Source: Halorussus ruber
GTDB taxonomy: Archaea > Halobacteriota > Halobacteria > Halobacteriales > Haladaptataceae
Assembly: GCF_004765785.1 (NCBI RefSeq)
Contig: NZ_SBIT01000006.1
Span: forward strand, 326,211-390,210
Direction of reading: 5' to 3'
DNA length: 64,000 nucleotides
Shown piece by piece: positions 1-7,859 of this stretch. Numbering within the stretch: position 1 is the stretch's first letter; every line of letters begins with the position of its first letter. The notes beneath the pieces were generated by a model. That model was not told the DNA's origin. It was given only the letters and a program-made list of their open reading frames with translations, and searched no databases. Position numbers and translations under genes: made by a program.

Positions 1-1073
1 CCAAAAGTCGGGCCATCTATCAGGAACTCATCGACCGCGAGGGCGTGGACTACCTGCTCGGGCCGTACTCCAGCACGGTCACGCTCCCGGCGAGCGCCGT
101 CGCGGCCCGCAACCAGCGTCCGATGGTCGAGGGCGGCGGAGCGAGTCCCGAAATCTTCAGTCAGGGCAACGAGTGGATTTTCGGCCTCCTGCCGACCGCC
201 GACAAGTACCCCCTCTCGTCCATCGAGATGGCGATGGCCCAAGACTCGCCGCCCGAGTCGGCCGCGCTACTGGCCGAGAGCGACACCTTCAGCCAGAGTT
301 CCGCGAAGGGCGCGCGCCAGAAACTGAACGAGGAGGGCGTGAACATCGCGGTGGACCAGACCTTCCCGACCGAGACCTCCGACCTCTCGACGCTCCTCGG
401 GCGCGTCCGGAGCAGTAACGCCGACATTTTGATTCTGGCGGCCCACCAGAAGCACGCGGTCATCCTCGCCAAGCAGATGGAGGCCCAGAACGTGGACGTG
501 GACATGGCGATGGCGACGGTCGGAAGCCTCACGTCGTCGTTCAAGGACCAGACCGGCGCGAACGGCGACTACGTGTACGGCCCGAGTTCGTGGGCCATCA
601 ACGCCACCTTCGAGGACAGCGTCTTCGGTTCGACCGGCGAGTTCGTGAGCGCCGTGGAATCGGAGTACGGCTATCAACCGGACTACCACAACGCCGCGGG
701 GGCCGCGGTCATCCAGACCTTCCAGCGGGCCTTCCAGCAAGTGAGTAGCCTCGGGCCGACCAACGTCCGCAACGCCATCCGCGACATCCAGTTCACCACC
801 GCCTACGGCAACGTCGCGTTCGGCGACAACGGCGTCATCGACAAGGACATGCTGGTCTACCAGTGGCAACCGCAGGCTGGCGGACAGGCCGGTGGGACCA
901 CGCAGACCCAGAACGGGACCGCGACGAACGGGACCCAAAACGGCACCGCGACGCAGGGCGGAGGAGGCGGGGCCGGTGGGTCGGGCGGCGCGTCCCGGAA
1001 AGTCATCGTCTGGCCCGAGTCGGTCCAGCAGCGCCAACCGATTTACCCCATGCCGAACTGGTCCGAGCGATAG
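1..1073 (+). CDS. livK: Branched-chain amino acid-type ABC transporter substrate-binding protein, 5' truncated
   Basis: This is the C-terminal part of a LivK-type periplasmic-binding-fold protein, the extracytoplasmic receptor of an ABC importer. The frame is open to the left edge (reading KSRAIYQELIDREG before a GTG at 45), so the true start lies outside the window. The segments LLGPYSSTVTLPASAVAARN and the later ILILAAHQKHAVILAKQME match the two-lobed fold of family PF13458. Near the C-terminus a Gly/Thr/Gln/Asn-rich low-complexity stretch (about 939-994 in the DNA) interrupts the protein before the ending PIYPMPNWSER. It is followed 4 bases later by the livH-like gene, so the five genes form one operon. 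The substrate cannot be told from sequence; amide or amino acid compounds are usual. Confidence 0.88.
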   Translation, partial: KSRAIYQELIDREGVDYLLGPYSSTVTLPASAVAARNQRPMVEGGGASPEIFSQGNEWIFGLLPTADKYPLSSIEMAMAQDSPPESAALLAESDTFSQSSAKGARQKLNEEGVNIAVDQTFPTETSDLSTLLGRVRSSNADILILAAHQKHAVILAKQMEAQNVDVDMAMATVGSLTSSFKDQTGANGDYVYGPSSWAINATFEDSVFGSTGEFVSAVESEYGYQPDYHNAAGAAVIQTFQRAFQQVSSLGPTNVRNAIRDIQFTTAYGNVAFGDNGVIDKDMLVYQWQPQAGGQAGGTTQTQNGTATNGTQNGTATQGGGGGAGGSGGASRKVIVWPESVQQRQPIYPMPNWSER

Positions 1074-1077
1074 CGCG

Positions 1078-1974
1078 ATGGCGCTCACCCAGTTCGTCGT
1101 CAACGGTCTGCTGGTCGGCGCGCTGTTCGCCGCCGTCGCGGTCGGGTTCGCGCTCATCTGGGGCGTGGTCGGCATCATCAACCTCGCGCACGGCGAACTC
1201 CTCATGCTCGGGGGGTACGTCACGTACTGGCTCGTGGCGTTTTCGGGCGGGTCGGGCGGCGGGTCGATTTGGGTCGCCTTAGCCACGGTGCCGGTCGCGC
1301 TCGCGGCCCTCTACGCCGTGGGCTACCTCCTCCAGCGCCTGCTGGTCACGCACGTCGCGGACGCCGACCTCTTTCTGACGCTGCTGGTCACGTTCGGCGT
1401 CAGCATCGTCCTCCAGCAGTTGGCGATTCAGGCGTGGAGCGCGACCCCCCGGAGCGTCGGCGCGGGGTTCGCCGACCCCTCCATCGTGATTGCGGGCGTC
1501 TTCATCCCGAAAATCAAGCTCATCGCCTTCTTCGGAGCCATCGCGCTCACGCTCCTGCTGTGGGGCTACCTCAGGACGACGCGCAGGGGCCGAGCGATTC
1601 GCGCGGTGGCTCAGAACCCGGAGGCGGCTCGACTGGTCGGCATCGACGTGGCCCACACCCGCGCGGTCACCTTCGGCCTCTCGGCGGCCATCGCTGGCGG
1701 GACGGGGAGTTTCGTGGCGATGATTCTGAGCGTCCAGCCGCAGATGGGGCTGGCCTACACCCTCAAGAGCTTCGTCATCGTCGTGTTCGGGGGGCTGGGG
1801 AGCATCCCTGGCGCGCTGGTCGGCGGCCTCCTGCTCGGCTCCGTCGAGGAGCTAACCGCCGGATTCGTCGGGAGCCAGTGGACCCTCGCGGTGAGTTTCT
1901 CCCTGCTGGTGGTCCTGCTACTGGTGAAACCCAGCGGTCTGTTCGGCCGGTCGGTCGAGGAGGGTGAGGGATGA
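1078..1974 (+). CDS. livH: ABC transporter permease, LivH type
   Basis: This is an integral membrane permease of 298 residues with about eight hydrophobic helices, forming half of the transmembrane channel of the importer. The family hallmark IINLAHGELLMLGGY lies near residues 31-45, and the cytoplasmic EAA-like loop AIRAVAQNPEAARLVGI is present near residues 175-191. The ATG at 1078 is chosen because it opens directly into the first membrane helix (MALTQFVVNGLLVGALF) and lies four bases after the livK-like stop; the longer open frame to the left is only overlap with livK. The stop overlaps the livM start by four bases (ATGA), which indicates translational coupling. Confidence 0.92.
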   Translation: MALTQFVVNGLLVGALFAAVAVGFALIWGVVGIINLAHGELLMLGGYVTYWLVAFSGGSGGGSIWVALATVPVALAALYAVGYLLQRLLVTHVADADLFLTLLVTFGVSIVLQQLAIQAWSATPRSVGAGFADPSIVIAGVFIPKIKLIAFFGAIALTLLLWGYLRTTRRGRAIRAVAQNPEAARLVGIDVAHTRAVTFGLSAAIAGGTGSFVAMILSVQPQMGLAYTLKSFVIVVFGGLGSIPGALVGGLLLGSVEELTAGFVGSQWTLAVSFSLLVVLLLVKPSGLFGRSVEEGEG

Positions 1975-3056
1975 GTGGAGAGTCCGCCAAGGCGACTGGC
2001 TCCAGAAGCTCCCTCGCCCGCGTCCTCTCGGCGCTCAGCGACCGGGCGTGGCTCCTGCTGGGCCTCCTCGTCGCTGTCGGCGCGATGCTCCCGACCGCGG
2101 GCCTCTCGGGGTTCTACCTCACGGTGGTCGTCCAGATGTACATCTTCGCGGTACTGGCGCTGTCGTGGGACCTCGTGGGCGGCCAGACCGGCTACCCGAG
2201 TTTCGGCAACATGGCCTTCTTCGGCTTCGGGGCGTACACCACCGCCATCCTGCTGAAAGACTGGGGGGTCGCCTTCTTCCCGGCGGTCCTCGCGGCCGGG
2301 CCGGTCGCGGTCGTCTTCGCGCTGGTCATCGGCCTCGCGGTCCTGCGACTCCGGGGCGGCTACTTCGCCATCGCCACGCTCGGGGTCCTGCTGGTCTCGG
2401 TCCAACTCAGTCGCAACTTCGAGTTCACGGGCGGGGCCAGCGGGAAGATTCTGTTCGACATCCCGCCGGAGAACACCTTCTACTACGTCTTCCTCGCCAT
2501 CTTGGCGGTCGAGGCGGCGGTCGCGCTCTACCTGACCCGGACCCGGTTCGGCTACGTGCTGAACGCGATTCGGGACGACGAGGGCCGAGCCACCGCGATG
2601 GGCGTCAACACGACCTACTACAAGACCGCGGCGTGGATGCTCTCGGCGCTGTTCACCGGCTGGGTCGGCGGCGCGTGGGGCGCGTTCAACACCTTCGTGG
2701 ACCCACAGACCGCCTACAACCTGGGCTGGAACGTCGAACTCATCACGATGGCGCTCATCGGCGGCGCGGGCACGGTTGCCGGGCCGATTCTGGGTGCGTT
2801 CGGCCTGACGCTCGCCATCTTCGTCGTGGACACCGTCTTTCCGGGCTGGCAACTCGTCGCGCTCGGTCTGGTCATCATCGCCACGGTCCTCCTACTCCCA
2901 GACGGCATCGTCGGGACTTTGGAGGAGCGCGCCGCGGCGATGGAATATTACGAGATGGGCGGCGAGGCCGCGGCCGACTCCTCGGCCGCGGCCGCCGACG
3001 AAACGCCGGGGTCGAGCGACCCCGACGTGGGCGACCCGGAGGTGAGCGACTCGTGA
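1971..3056 (+). CDS. livM: ABC transporter permease, LivM type
   Basis: This 361-residue membrane protein is the second permease of the importer. The family motif GQTGYPSFGNMAFFGFGAY (about residues 70-88) and the cytoplasmic loop LNAIRDDEGRATAMGVN are clear. About ten hydrophobic segments are followed by a 45-residue Ala/Asp/Glu-rich cytoplasmic tail (AADSSAAAADETPGSS), which is longer than in bacterial LivM and typical of halophilic acidic extensions. It starts with ATG inside the livH stop and ends four bases inside the next gene (GTGA overlap). Confidence 0.93.
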   Translation: MSGESAKATGSRSSLARVLSALSDRAWLLLGLLVAVGAMLPTAGLSGFYLTVVVQMYIFAVLALSWDLVGGQTGYPSFGNMAFFGFGAYTTAILLKDWGVAFFPAVLAAGPVAVVFALVIGLAVLRLRGGYFAIATLGVLLVSVQLSRNFEFTGGASGKILFDIPPENTFYYVFLAILAVEAAVALYLTRTRFGYVLNAIRDDEGRATAMGVNTTYYKTAAWMLSALFTGWVGGAWGAFNTFVDPQTAYNLGWNVELITMALIGGAGTVAGPILGAFGLTLAIFVVDTVFPGWQLVALGLVIIATVLLLPDGIVGTLEERAAAMEYYEMGGEAAADSSAAAADETPGSSDPDVGDPEVSDS

Positions 3057-3880
3057 GCGCAGAGACGGGGTCCGAATCCGAGGCCGACGCGGCGGAGTCC
3101 GGCGTCGAGACCTCGACGCCGGACTCCGAAATCGAGTCGTCCGGCGACCCCATCCTGCGCGTCGAGGAGCTGACCAAGCGATTCGGCGGCCTGACCGCGG
3201 TGGACCACGTCAACGCCGAGGTCCGCGAGGGGGAAATCGTCGGTCTCATCGGGCCGAACGGGTCGGGAAAGACCACGCTGTTCGACTGCGTCGCGGGTCG
3301 CCAGCACCCCGACGAGGGGTCGGTGTTCCTCCGCGGCGAGGCCGTCACCGAGTGGCCCGAGCATCGCATCGCCGGGGCTGGCCTCGGTCGGATGTTCCAG
3401 CACACGCGCATCTACGACGGGATGTCGGTCCTGCGCAACATGCTGGTCTCGGCCAGCGAGGACCGCACCGTCGCTCGGCTCTTCCGACCGCCGAGCGACG
3501 AGGCCCGCGAGCGCGCCGAGGAGTTACTGAAGCGCGTGGATTTGTGGGGCCTGCGCGAGATGCGGGCGGGCCGGATGAGCTTCGGCCAGCAGAAACTGCT
3601 GGAGTTCGCCATGCTCCTGATGTCGGACCCCGACCTCCTGCTGATGGACGAACCGGCGGGCGGCATCAACCCCTCGATGATTCGCCGGATGCTCGACTAC
3701 ATCCGCGAGGCAAACGAGGGCGGGGTGACCATCTTCCTCATCGAACACAACATGGACGTGGTGATGGACGTCTCCGACAGGGTGTACGTCCTCGCACACG
3801 GCGAGAAGATAGCCGAGGGGACGCCCGAGGACATTCAGTCGAACCAGCGCGTCGTCGATGCCTATCTGGGGAGGGAGTGA
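3053..3880 (+). CDS. livG: ABC transporter ATP-binding protein, LivG type
   Basis: This 275-residue cytoplasmic ATPase energises the importer. Walker A GPNGSGKTT is at residues 67-75, a signature-like MSFGQQKLLE follows, Walker B is LLLMDEPAGG, and the switch histidine is in FLIEHNMD. LivG proteins carry the diagnostic AGGINP after Walker B, as here. I chose the GTG at 3053, which overlaps the livM stop; a 30-residue acidic Ser/Glu/Asp-rich leader precedes the ABC domain that begins at ILRVEELTKRFGG. No in-frame ATG lies closer to the domain, so the GTG start fits the coupling seen in this operon. Confidence 0.92.
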   Translation: MSAETGSESEADAAESGVETSTPDSEIESSGDPILRVEELTKRFGGLTAVDHVNAEVREGEIVGLIGPNGSGKTTLFDCVAGRQHPDEGSVFLRGEAVTEWPEHRIAGAGLGRMFQHTRIYDGMSVLRNMLVSASEDRTVARLFRPPSDEARERAEELLKRVDLWGLREMRAGRMSFGQQKLLEFAMLLMSDPDLLLMDEPAGGINPSMIRRMLDYIREANEGGVTIFLIEHNMDVVMDVSDRVYVLAHGEKIAEGTPEDIQSNQRVVDAYLGRE

Positions 3881-3881
3881 G

Positions 3882-4622
3882 ATGGCCGAGACCGAACCCC
3901 CGGAAGCGACCGACGCCCTCCTCGAGCTCTCGGACGTGACCGCGGGCTACGGAAACACCACCGTCGTCCACGACGTTGACTTGGGCGTCGGCGAGGGCGA
4001 AATCGCCTGCCTCGTGGGTCCCAACGGCTCCGGCAAGAGCACCGTGATGAAGTCCATCTACGGCTTCGCCGACGTGTTCGAGGGGACCATCTCGTTCAAC
4101 GGCGAGGAGGTGACCCACCGAACTCCGCAGGACAGTCTGCGCTCGGGCGTGAGCTACGTCCTCCAGTCGTCCAGCGTCTTCCCGGACATGTCGGTCCACG
4201 AGAACCTGCTGATGGGCGGGTACGTCTTCGGCGACGACGACCGGGCGGCCCGGCGCGCCGAAGAACTCTACGACGAGTTCCCTCGACTGGACGAGCGCCG
4301 CGAGCAGGCGGCCGGGATGCTCTCGGGCGGCGAGCGCAGACTGCTCGAACTCGCCCGCGGACTGGTCGTCGAGCCGAAACTGATGCTGTTGGACGAGCCG
4401 AGCATCGGCCTCGAACCGACCTACATCGAGCAGGTGTTCGACCGGATTCGACAGCTCAACGAGTTGGGAACCACGATTCTGCTGGTCGAACAGAACGCCG
4501 AGAAGGGCCTCTCGATTGCGGACAGGGGGTACGTGCTGGCAAGCGGCGAGATAAAGTTCGCGGGCACCGGGACCGAGTTGCTGGAAGACGAGGAGGTCGG
4601 TCGGCTCTACCTCGGCGGGTGA
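3882..4622 (+). CDS. livF: ABC transporter ATP-binding protein, LivF type
   Basis: This is the second ATPase of the LivGF pair, 246 residues. Walker A is GPNGSGKST at residues 46-54, the signature is LSGGERRLLE, Walker B is LMLLDEPSIGL, and the switch region is ILLVEQNAEKGL, typical for LivF. The ATG at 3882 sits one base after the LivG stop, and the protein begins MAETEPPEAT before the domain start LLELSDVTAGYGN. It closes the importer operon; the next gene starts 95 bases downstream, so co-transcription with the aldehyde dehydrogenase is possible but not shown. Confidence 0.93.
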   Translation: MAETEPPEATDALLELSDVTAGYGNTTVVHDVDLGVGEGEIACLVGPNGSGKSTVMKSIYGFADVFEGTISFNGEEVTHRTPQDSLRSGVSYVLQSSSVFPDMSVHENLLMGGYVFGDDDRAARRAEELYDEFPRLDERREQAAGMLSGGERRLLELARGLVVEPKLMLLDEPSIGLEPTYIEQVFDRIRQLNELGTTILLVEQNAEKGLSIADRGYVLASGEIKFAGTGTELLEDEEVGRLYLGG

Positions 4623-4717
4623 GCGGTCCGCTCGCCCGCCCGACTCCCCCGACTCGCCCGGTCCCGACGGGCCCGCGCGGCAGAACGCTGATACGACCGC
4701 CGCGCGAATCGCCAGTC

Positions 4718-6289
4718 GTGACTCTCTCCGAACTCCCGGCGCGCGCCGACTCGGCCGCGCTCTCGCGGCTGGCCGCCTCGGTGCCGACCGAGGGCGACCG
4801 CGAGGAGATTCCGGTCGAAGCGCCGTACTCGGGCGATACTATACAAACGATTCCCGCGAGCACCGACGCGGACGTGAGCGCGGCCGTCGAGCGCGCCCGC
4901 GAGGCCCAGAAGCTGTGGGCCGACCGGCCGATTTCGGAGCGCGCCGAGGCCGTCCTTCGGTTTCACGACCTCGTGCTGGACGAGCGCACGGAACTCCTCG
5001 ACGTGGCGCAACTCGAAAGCGGGAAGGCCCGCCTCGACGCCTTCGAGGAGGTGCTGGACGTGGCGACGACCGCGCGCCACTACGCCTACCGCGCGGCGGA
5101 CTACCTCGCGCCCGAGCGCCGGAAGGGCGCGCTCCCGCTGATGACGGACACCCGGGTCTACCGCCACCCGATTGGGGTGGTCGGCATCGTCTCACCGTGG
5201 AACTACCCCCTGACGCTCTCGGTCTCGGACGCGCTTCCGGCCCTGCTGGCGGGCAACGCGGTGGTCCTCAAGCCCGCCGAGGAGACGCCGTTTTCCGCCC
5301 TGTTGCTCCGAGACCTCCTCCGCGAGGCGGGCGTGCCCGACGACGTGTTCCAGGTCGTCACGGGGCGCGGGGGCGAGGCGGGTGCGGCGGTGGTCGAGGA
5401 GTCCGACTTCGTCTGCTTCACGGGCGGGACCGAGACCGGGCGGACAGTCGCCGAGCGGGCGGGCGCGAACCTGACCGACTGCTCGCTCGAACTCGGCGGG
5501 AAGAATCCGATGGTCGTCCTCGGGGACGCCGACCTCGAAAAGGCCGTCTCGGGCGCGGTTCAGGGTTGCTTCACGAACGCGGGACAACTCTGCATCTCCT
5601 TCGAGCGCGTCTACGTCGAGCGCGGGGTCTACGACGAGTTTCTCGACCGGTTCGTCCGTCGCACCCGGGGTCTCGACGTGGGGCCGGGCTACGACTACGG
5701 CCCGGACGTGGGGTCGCTGGTGGGCCCCGACCAACTCGAAACCGTCGAGCGCCACGTCGAGGACGCCGTCTCGAAGGGCGCGGACGTGCTGACCGGCGGG
5801 CGCGCTCGGCCCGACCTCGGCCCCTACTTCTTCGAACCGACCATCCTGACCGGCGCGCGGGAGGGGATGAAACTGGCCCGCGAGGAGACGTTCGGCCCGG
5901 TCGTGTCGGTCGAACCGGTCGAGTCGGCGCGGGAGGCGATTCGACTGGCGAACGACTCGGCGTACGGCCTGAACGCGAGCGTCTGGACCGAGGACGGAGA
6001 GCGCGGCCGGGAGGTCGCCCGGCAAATCGAGTGCGGCACGGTGAACATCAACGACGCCTACGCCGCGGCGTGGGCCTCCGTGGACGCGCCGATGGGCGGG
6101 ATGAAAGACTCCGGCCTCGGGCGGCGACACGGCCGCGAGGGGTTCTTGAAGTACACCGAGTCCCAGACCGTCGCCGAACAGCGCGCCGGGGCGGTGACTG
6201 AGCCACCCGACTGGGTTCCGGAGGGATGGTACGCCGAGGCGATGACGCTGCTGCTCCGAGCGATGAAGCGGCTTCCGGGGGTGCGGTGA
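4718..6289 (+). CDS. Aldehyde dehydrogenase family protein (succinate-semialdehyde type)
   Basis: This 523-residue NAD(P)-dependent aldehyde dehydrogenase oxidises an aldehyde to its acid; the exact substrate is not determined. Catalytic features are visible: the SPWNYPL segment at the substrate tunnel, FTGGTETGR in the Rossmann domain, general base Glu258 in ELGGKNP and nucleophile Cys292 in NAGQLCISFERVY. The SFERVY context resembles succinate-semialdehyde dehydrogenases. I chose the GTG at 4718 because the upstream in-frame part is Pro/Arg-rich, unlike any ALDH, and would overlap livF. It overlaps the following reductase by three bases (TGATG), so the two are coupled and may act on the same aldehyde/alcohol or acyl pathway. 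Confidence 0.88.
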   Translation: MTLSELPARADSAALSRLAASVPTEGDREEIPVEAPYSGDTIQTIPASTDADVSAAVERAREAQKLWADRPISERAEAVLRFHDLVLDERTELLDVAQLESGKARLDAFEEVLDVATTARHYAYRAADYLAPERRKGALPLMTDTRVYRHPIGVVGIVSPWNYPLTLSVSDALPALLAGNAVVLKPAEETPFSALLLRDLLREAGVPDDVFQVVTGRGGEAGAAVVEESDFVCFTGGTETGRTVAERAGANLTDCSLELGGKNPMVVLGDADLEKAVSGAVQGCFTNAGQLCISFERVYVERGVYDEFLDRFVRRTRGLDVGPGYDYGPDVGSLVGPDQLETVERHVEDAVSKGADVLTGGRARPDLGPYFFEPTILTGAREGMKLAREETFGPVVSVEPVESAREAIRLANDSAYGLNASVWTEDGERGREVARQIECGTVNINDAYAAAWASVDAPMGGMKDSGLGRRHGREGFLKYTESQTVAEQRAGAVTEPPDWVPEGWYAEAMTLLLRAMKRLPGVR

Positions 6290-7422
6290 TGGCGAGCGCA
6301 GACGGTGCGGACTCCACCCTGGCGTCGAAATCCGTCTTCCTCACCGGCTTTCCGGGCTTTCTGGGGTCGGAACTGGTCGCGCGCCTGCTGGAGCGGTACG
6401 CTGACGACGTGACGATTCGCTGTCTGGTTCAGCCCAAATACCGGGCGTTGGCCGAGGAGCGCGCGGTCGAACTCGAAGGCGGAACGCCCGAGCGCATCGA
6501 ACTCCACGAGGGCGACATCACCGAGTCGGACCTCGGCCTCGGCGCGGCCTACGACGACCTCGCGGACGACGCGGTCGAAGTCTATCACCTCGCGGCGGTG
6601 TACGACTTGGGGGTCGCCCGCGAGGTCGGCATGGCGGTCAACGTCGAGGGGACCAAGAACGTCCTCGACTTCGCGGAGTCGTGTCCGGACCTCGAACGCT
6701 TCCAGTACGTCAGCACGTGCTACGTCAGCGGGCGACACGACGGGGTGTTCACCCACGAGGACCTCGACGTTGGCCAGGAGTTCAACAATTACTACGAGGA
6801 GACCAAGTTCCTCGCCGAGGTGGAGGTCCAGCGCCGGATGGACGCGGGCCTGCCCGCCACGATTTACCGCCCGGCCATCACGGTCGGCGACAGTCGAACC
6901 GGCCAAACGCAGAAGTACGACGGGCCGTACTACATTCTCCGACTGCTGGACTCGCTGCCCGCCAATCTGGGCGTCGTGCCCGCCTTCGGGAACCCGCGGG
7001 ACTACGAGGTCAACGTCGTGCCGCGGAACTTCGTCGTGGACGCCATCGACCGCCTGAGCGGACTCGACGCGTCTGAAGGCGAGGTGTATCAGCTCTGCGA
7101 CCCGAACCCGCCGACCGTCGCGGGGATGCTCCGGACGTTCGAGGACGCCACCGGCGAGGAGATTCGCTCGGTTGGGCTTCCGCGAGCCAGCGCGGACCTC
7201 CTCCGGCGGTCGCTCGACGGCGTGCCGGGTCTCGCGGACCTCCTCGGGGTCGAACCCGAGGTGCTTCGGTACTTCGTCCACCCGACGAGTTACACAAGCC
7301 AGAACGCGATTCGGGACCTGCGCGGGACCGGAGTAGGGTGCCCGGCGTTCGAGAGCTACGCGGACGCGCTGGTCGATTTCTACCGGGCCCATCCCGAGAT
7401 TTCGCCCGAGGCGATGGTTTGA
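6289..7422 (+). CDS. Extended SDR / NAD-dependent epimerase-reductase (fatty acyl-CoA reductase-like NAD-binding domain)
   Basis: This 377-residue protein belongs to the extended short-chain dehydrogenase superfamily. The nucleotide-binding motif TGFPGFLG is at residues 19-26 and the catalytic pair is Tyr169-xxx-Lys173 (YYEETK). The FLTGFPGFLG start and long C-terminal part resemble the male-sterility/thioester-reductase NAD-binding group (PF07993), whose members reduce acyl thioesters or act on sugar nucleotides. The start overlaps the ALDH stop, suggesting a two-enzyme module downstream of the importer. The C-terminal region has no recognisable second domain. A nucleotide-sugar epimerase role cannot be excluded. 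Confidence 0.85.
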   Translation: MASADGADSTLASKSVFLTGFPGFLGSELVARLLERYADDVTIRCLVQPKYRALAEERAVELEGGTPERIELHEGDITESDLGLGAAYDDLADDAVEVYHLAAVYDLGVAREVGMAVNVEGTKNVLDFAESCPDLERFQYVSTCYVSGRHDGVFTHEDLDVGQEFNNYYEETKFLAEVEVQRRMDAGLPATIYRPAITVGDSRTGQTQKYDGPYYILRLLDSLPANLGVVPAFGNPRDYEVNVVPRNFVVDAIDRLSGLDASEGEVYQLCDPNPPTVAGMLRTFEDATGEEIRSVGLPRASADLLRRSLDGVPGLADLLGVEPEVLRYFVHPTSYTSQNAIRDLRGTGVGCPAFESYADALVDFYRAHPEISPEAMV

Positions 7423-7437
7423 GTTTGTCGGCCAGAA

Positions 7438-7470
7438 AGAATTGTCTTCGATTGTTTAGAAAACGAAACC
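7438..7470 (+). terminator. Possible T-rich terminator after the reductase gene
   Basis: The first bases after the stop at 7422 are unusually T-rich for this GC-rich DNA (TTGTCTTCGATTGTTTAG), as expected for archaeal intrinsic termination. The 14-base string CGATTGTTTAGAAA at 7449-7462 recurs exactly at 38532-38545, beyond the 3' end of the potassium channel gene. Confidence 0.3.
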
Positions 7471-7570
7471 CATCGTTAGGAGATTGTTTAGTTGTCTCTT
7501 CTCTCGAACCCTCTTTACACCGTGGCTACGCACACGTGTACTGCTTGCGGCGAGAAAACAACGGGGGAAG

Positions 7571-7726
7571 CTACACTTCCACTTCTTTCCACTCGACGCC
7601 GTCGTCGCTCTTCAGCAGTTCGGGCTTGCCGAGCGGGAGCGACCCGAACAGGGCGTAGTGAACGCCGAATGCGACTGCGACCAATCCGACGAGGGCGAAC
7701 AGACCGCGCTTGAGTTTGCAGGCCAT
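7571..7726 (-). CDS. Small single-span membrane protein (51 aa) divergent from the halocin-like gene
   Basis: This 51-residue reading frame starts with MACKLKRGLFALVGLVAVAF, giving a positively charged N-terminus and one membrane helix (about residues 7-28), then a soluble tail ending DGVEWKEVEV. Codon use is strongly GC3-biased, like real genes here. A TATA-like box at 7747-7755 is centred 25 bases before the ATG, the right place for a leaderless transcript. It points away from the halocin C8-like gene and shares a 133-base intergenic region with it. Function is unknown; an immunity or accessory role is conceivable only from position. Confidence 0.65.
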   Translation of the reverse strand: MACKLKRGLFALVGLVAVAFGVHYALFGSLPLGKPELLKSDDGVEWKEVEV

Positions 7727-7746
7727 GTTCGACCGAAGGAACCGAC

Positions 7747-7755
7747 TCTAAATCA
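7747..7755 (-). promoter_or_regulatory. TATA-like box of the 51-aa membrane protein gene
   Basis: On the minus strand the bases read TGATTTAGA, centred 25 bases before the ATG at 7726. This matches the spacing of archaeal TATA boxes in leaderless genes. Confidence 0.5.
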
Positions 7756-7830
7756 GAGCATCGATTCGGTAGGTCGCAATGTGCGGATACGTCCATAAAT
7801 AATTATGTATTATATAATATAAAGAAAATA

Positions 7831-7840
7831 TTAAATATTT
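7831..7840 (+). promoter_or_regulatory. TATA-like box of the halocin C8-like gene
   Basis: TTAAATATTT is centred about 25 bases before the GTG at 7860, inside a 60-base tract made almost only of A and T (7798-7850). Such a tract is unlike any neighbouring intergenic DNA and fits either a strong promoter or acquired sequence. Confidence 0.5.
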
Positions 7841-7859
7841 GCATTAAATAACGCATAGT

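Noticed and set aside
7492..7713. Plus-strand frame with CTACGEKTTGE, zinc-finger-like
   Set aside because: It is antisense to the better-supported 51-aa membrane protein and loses coding character after 40 residues.
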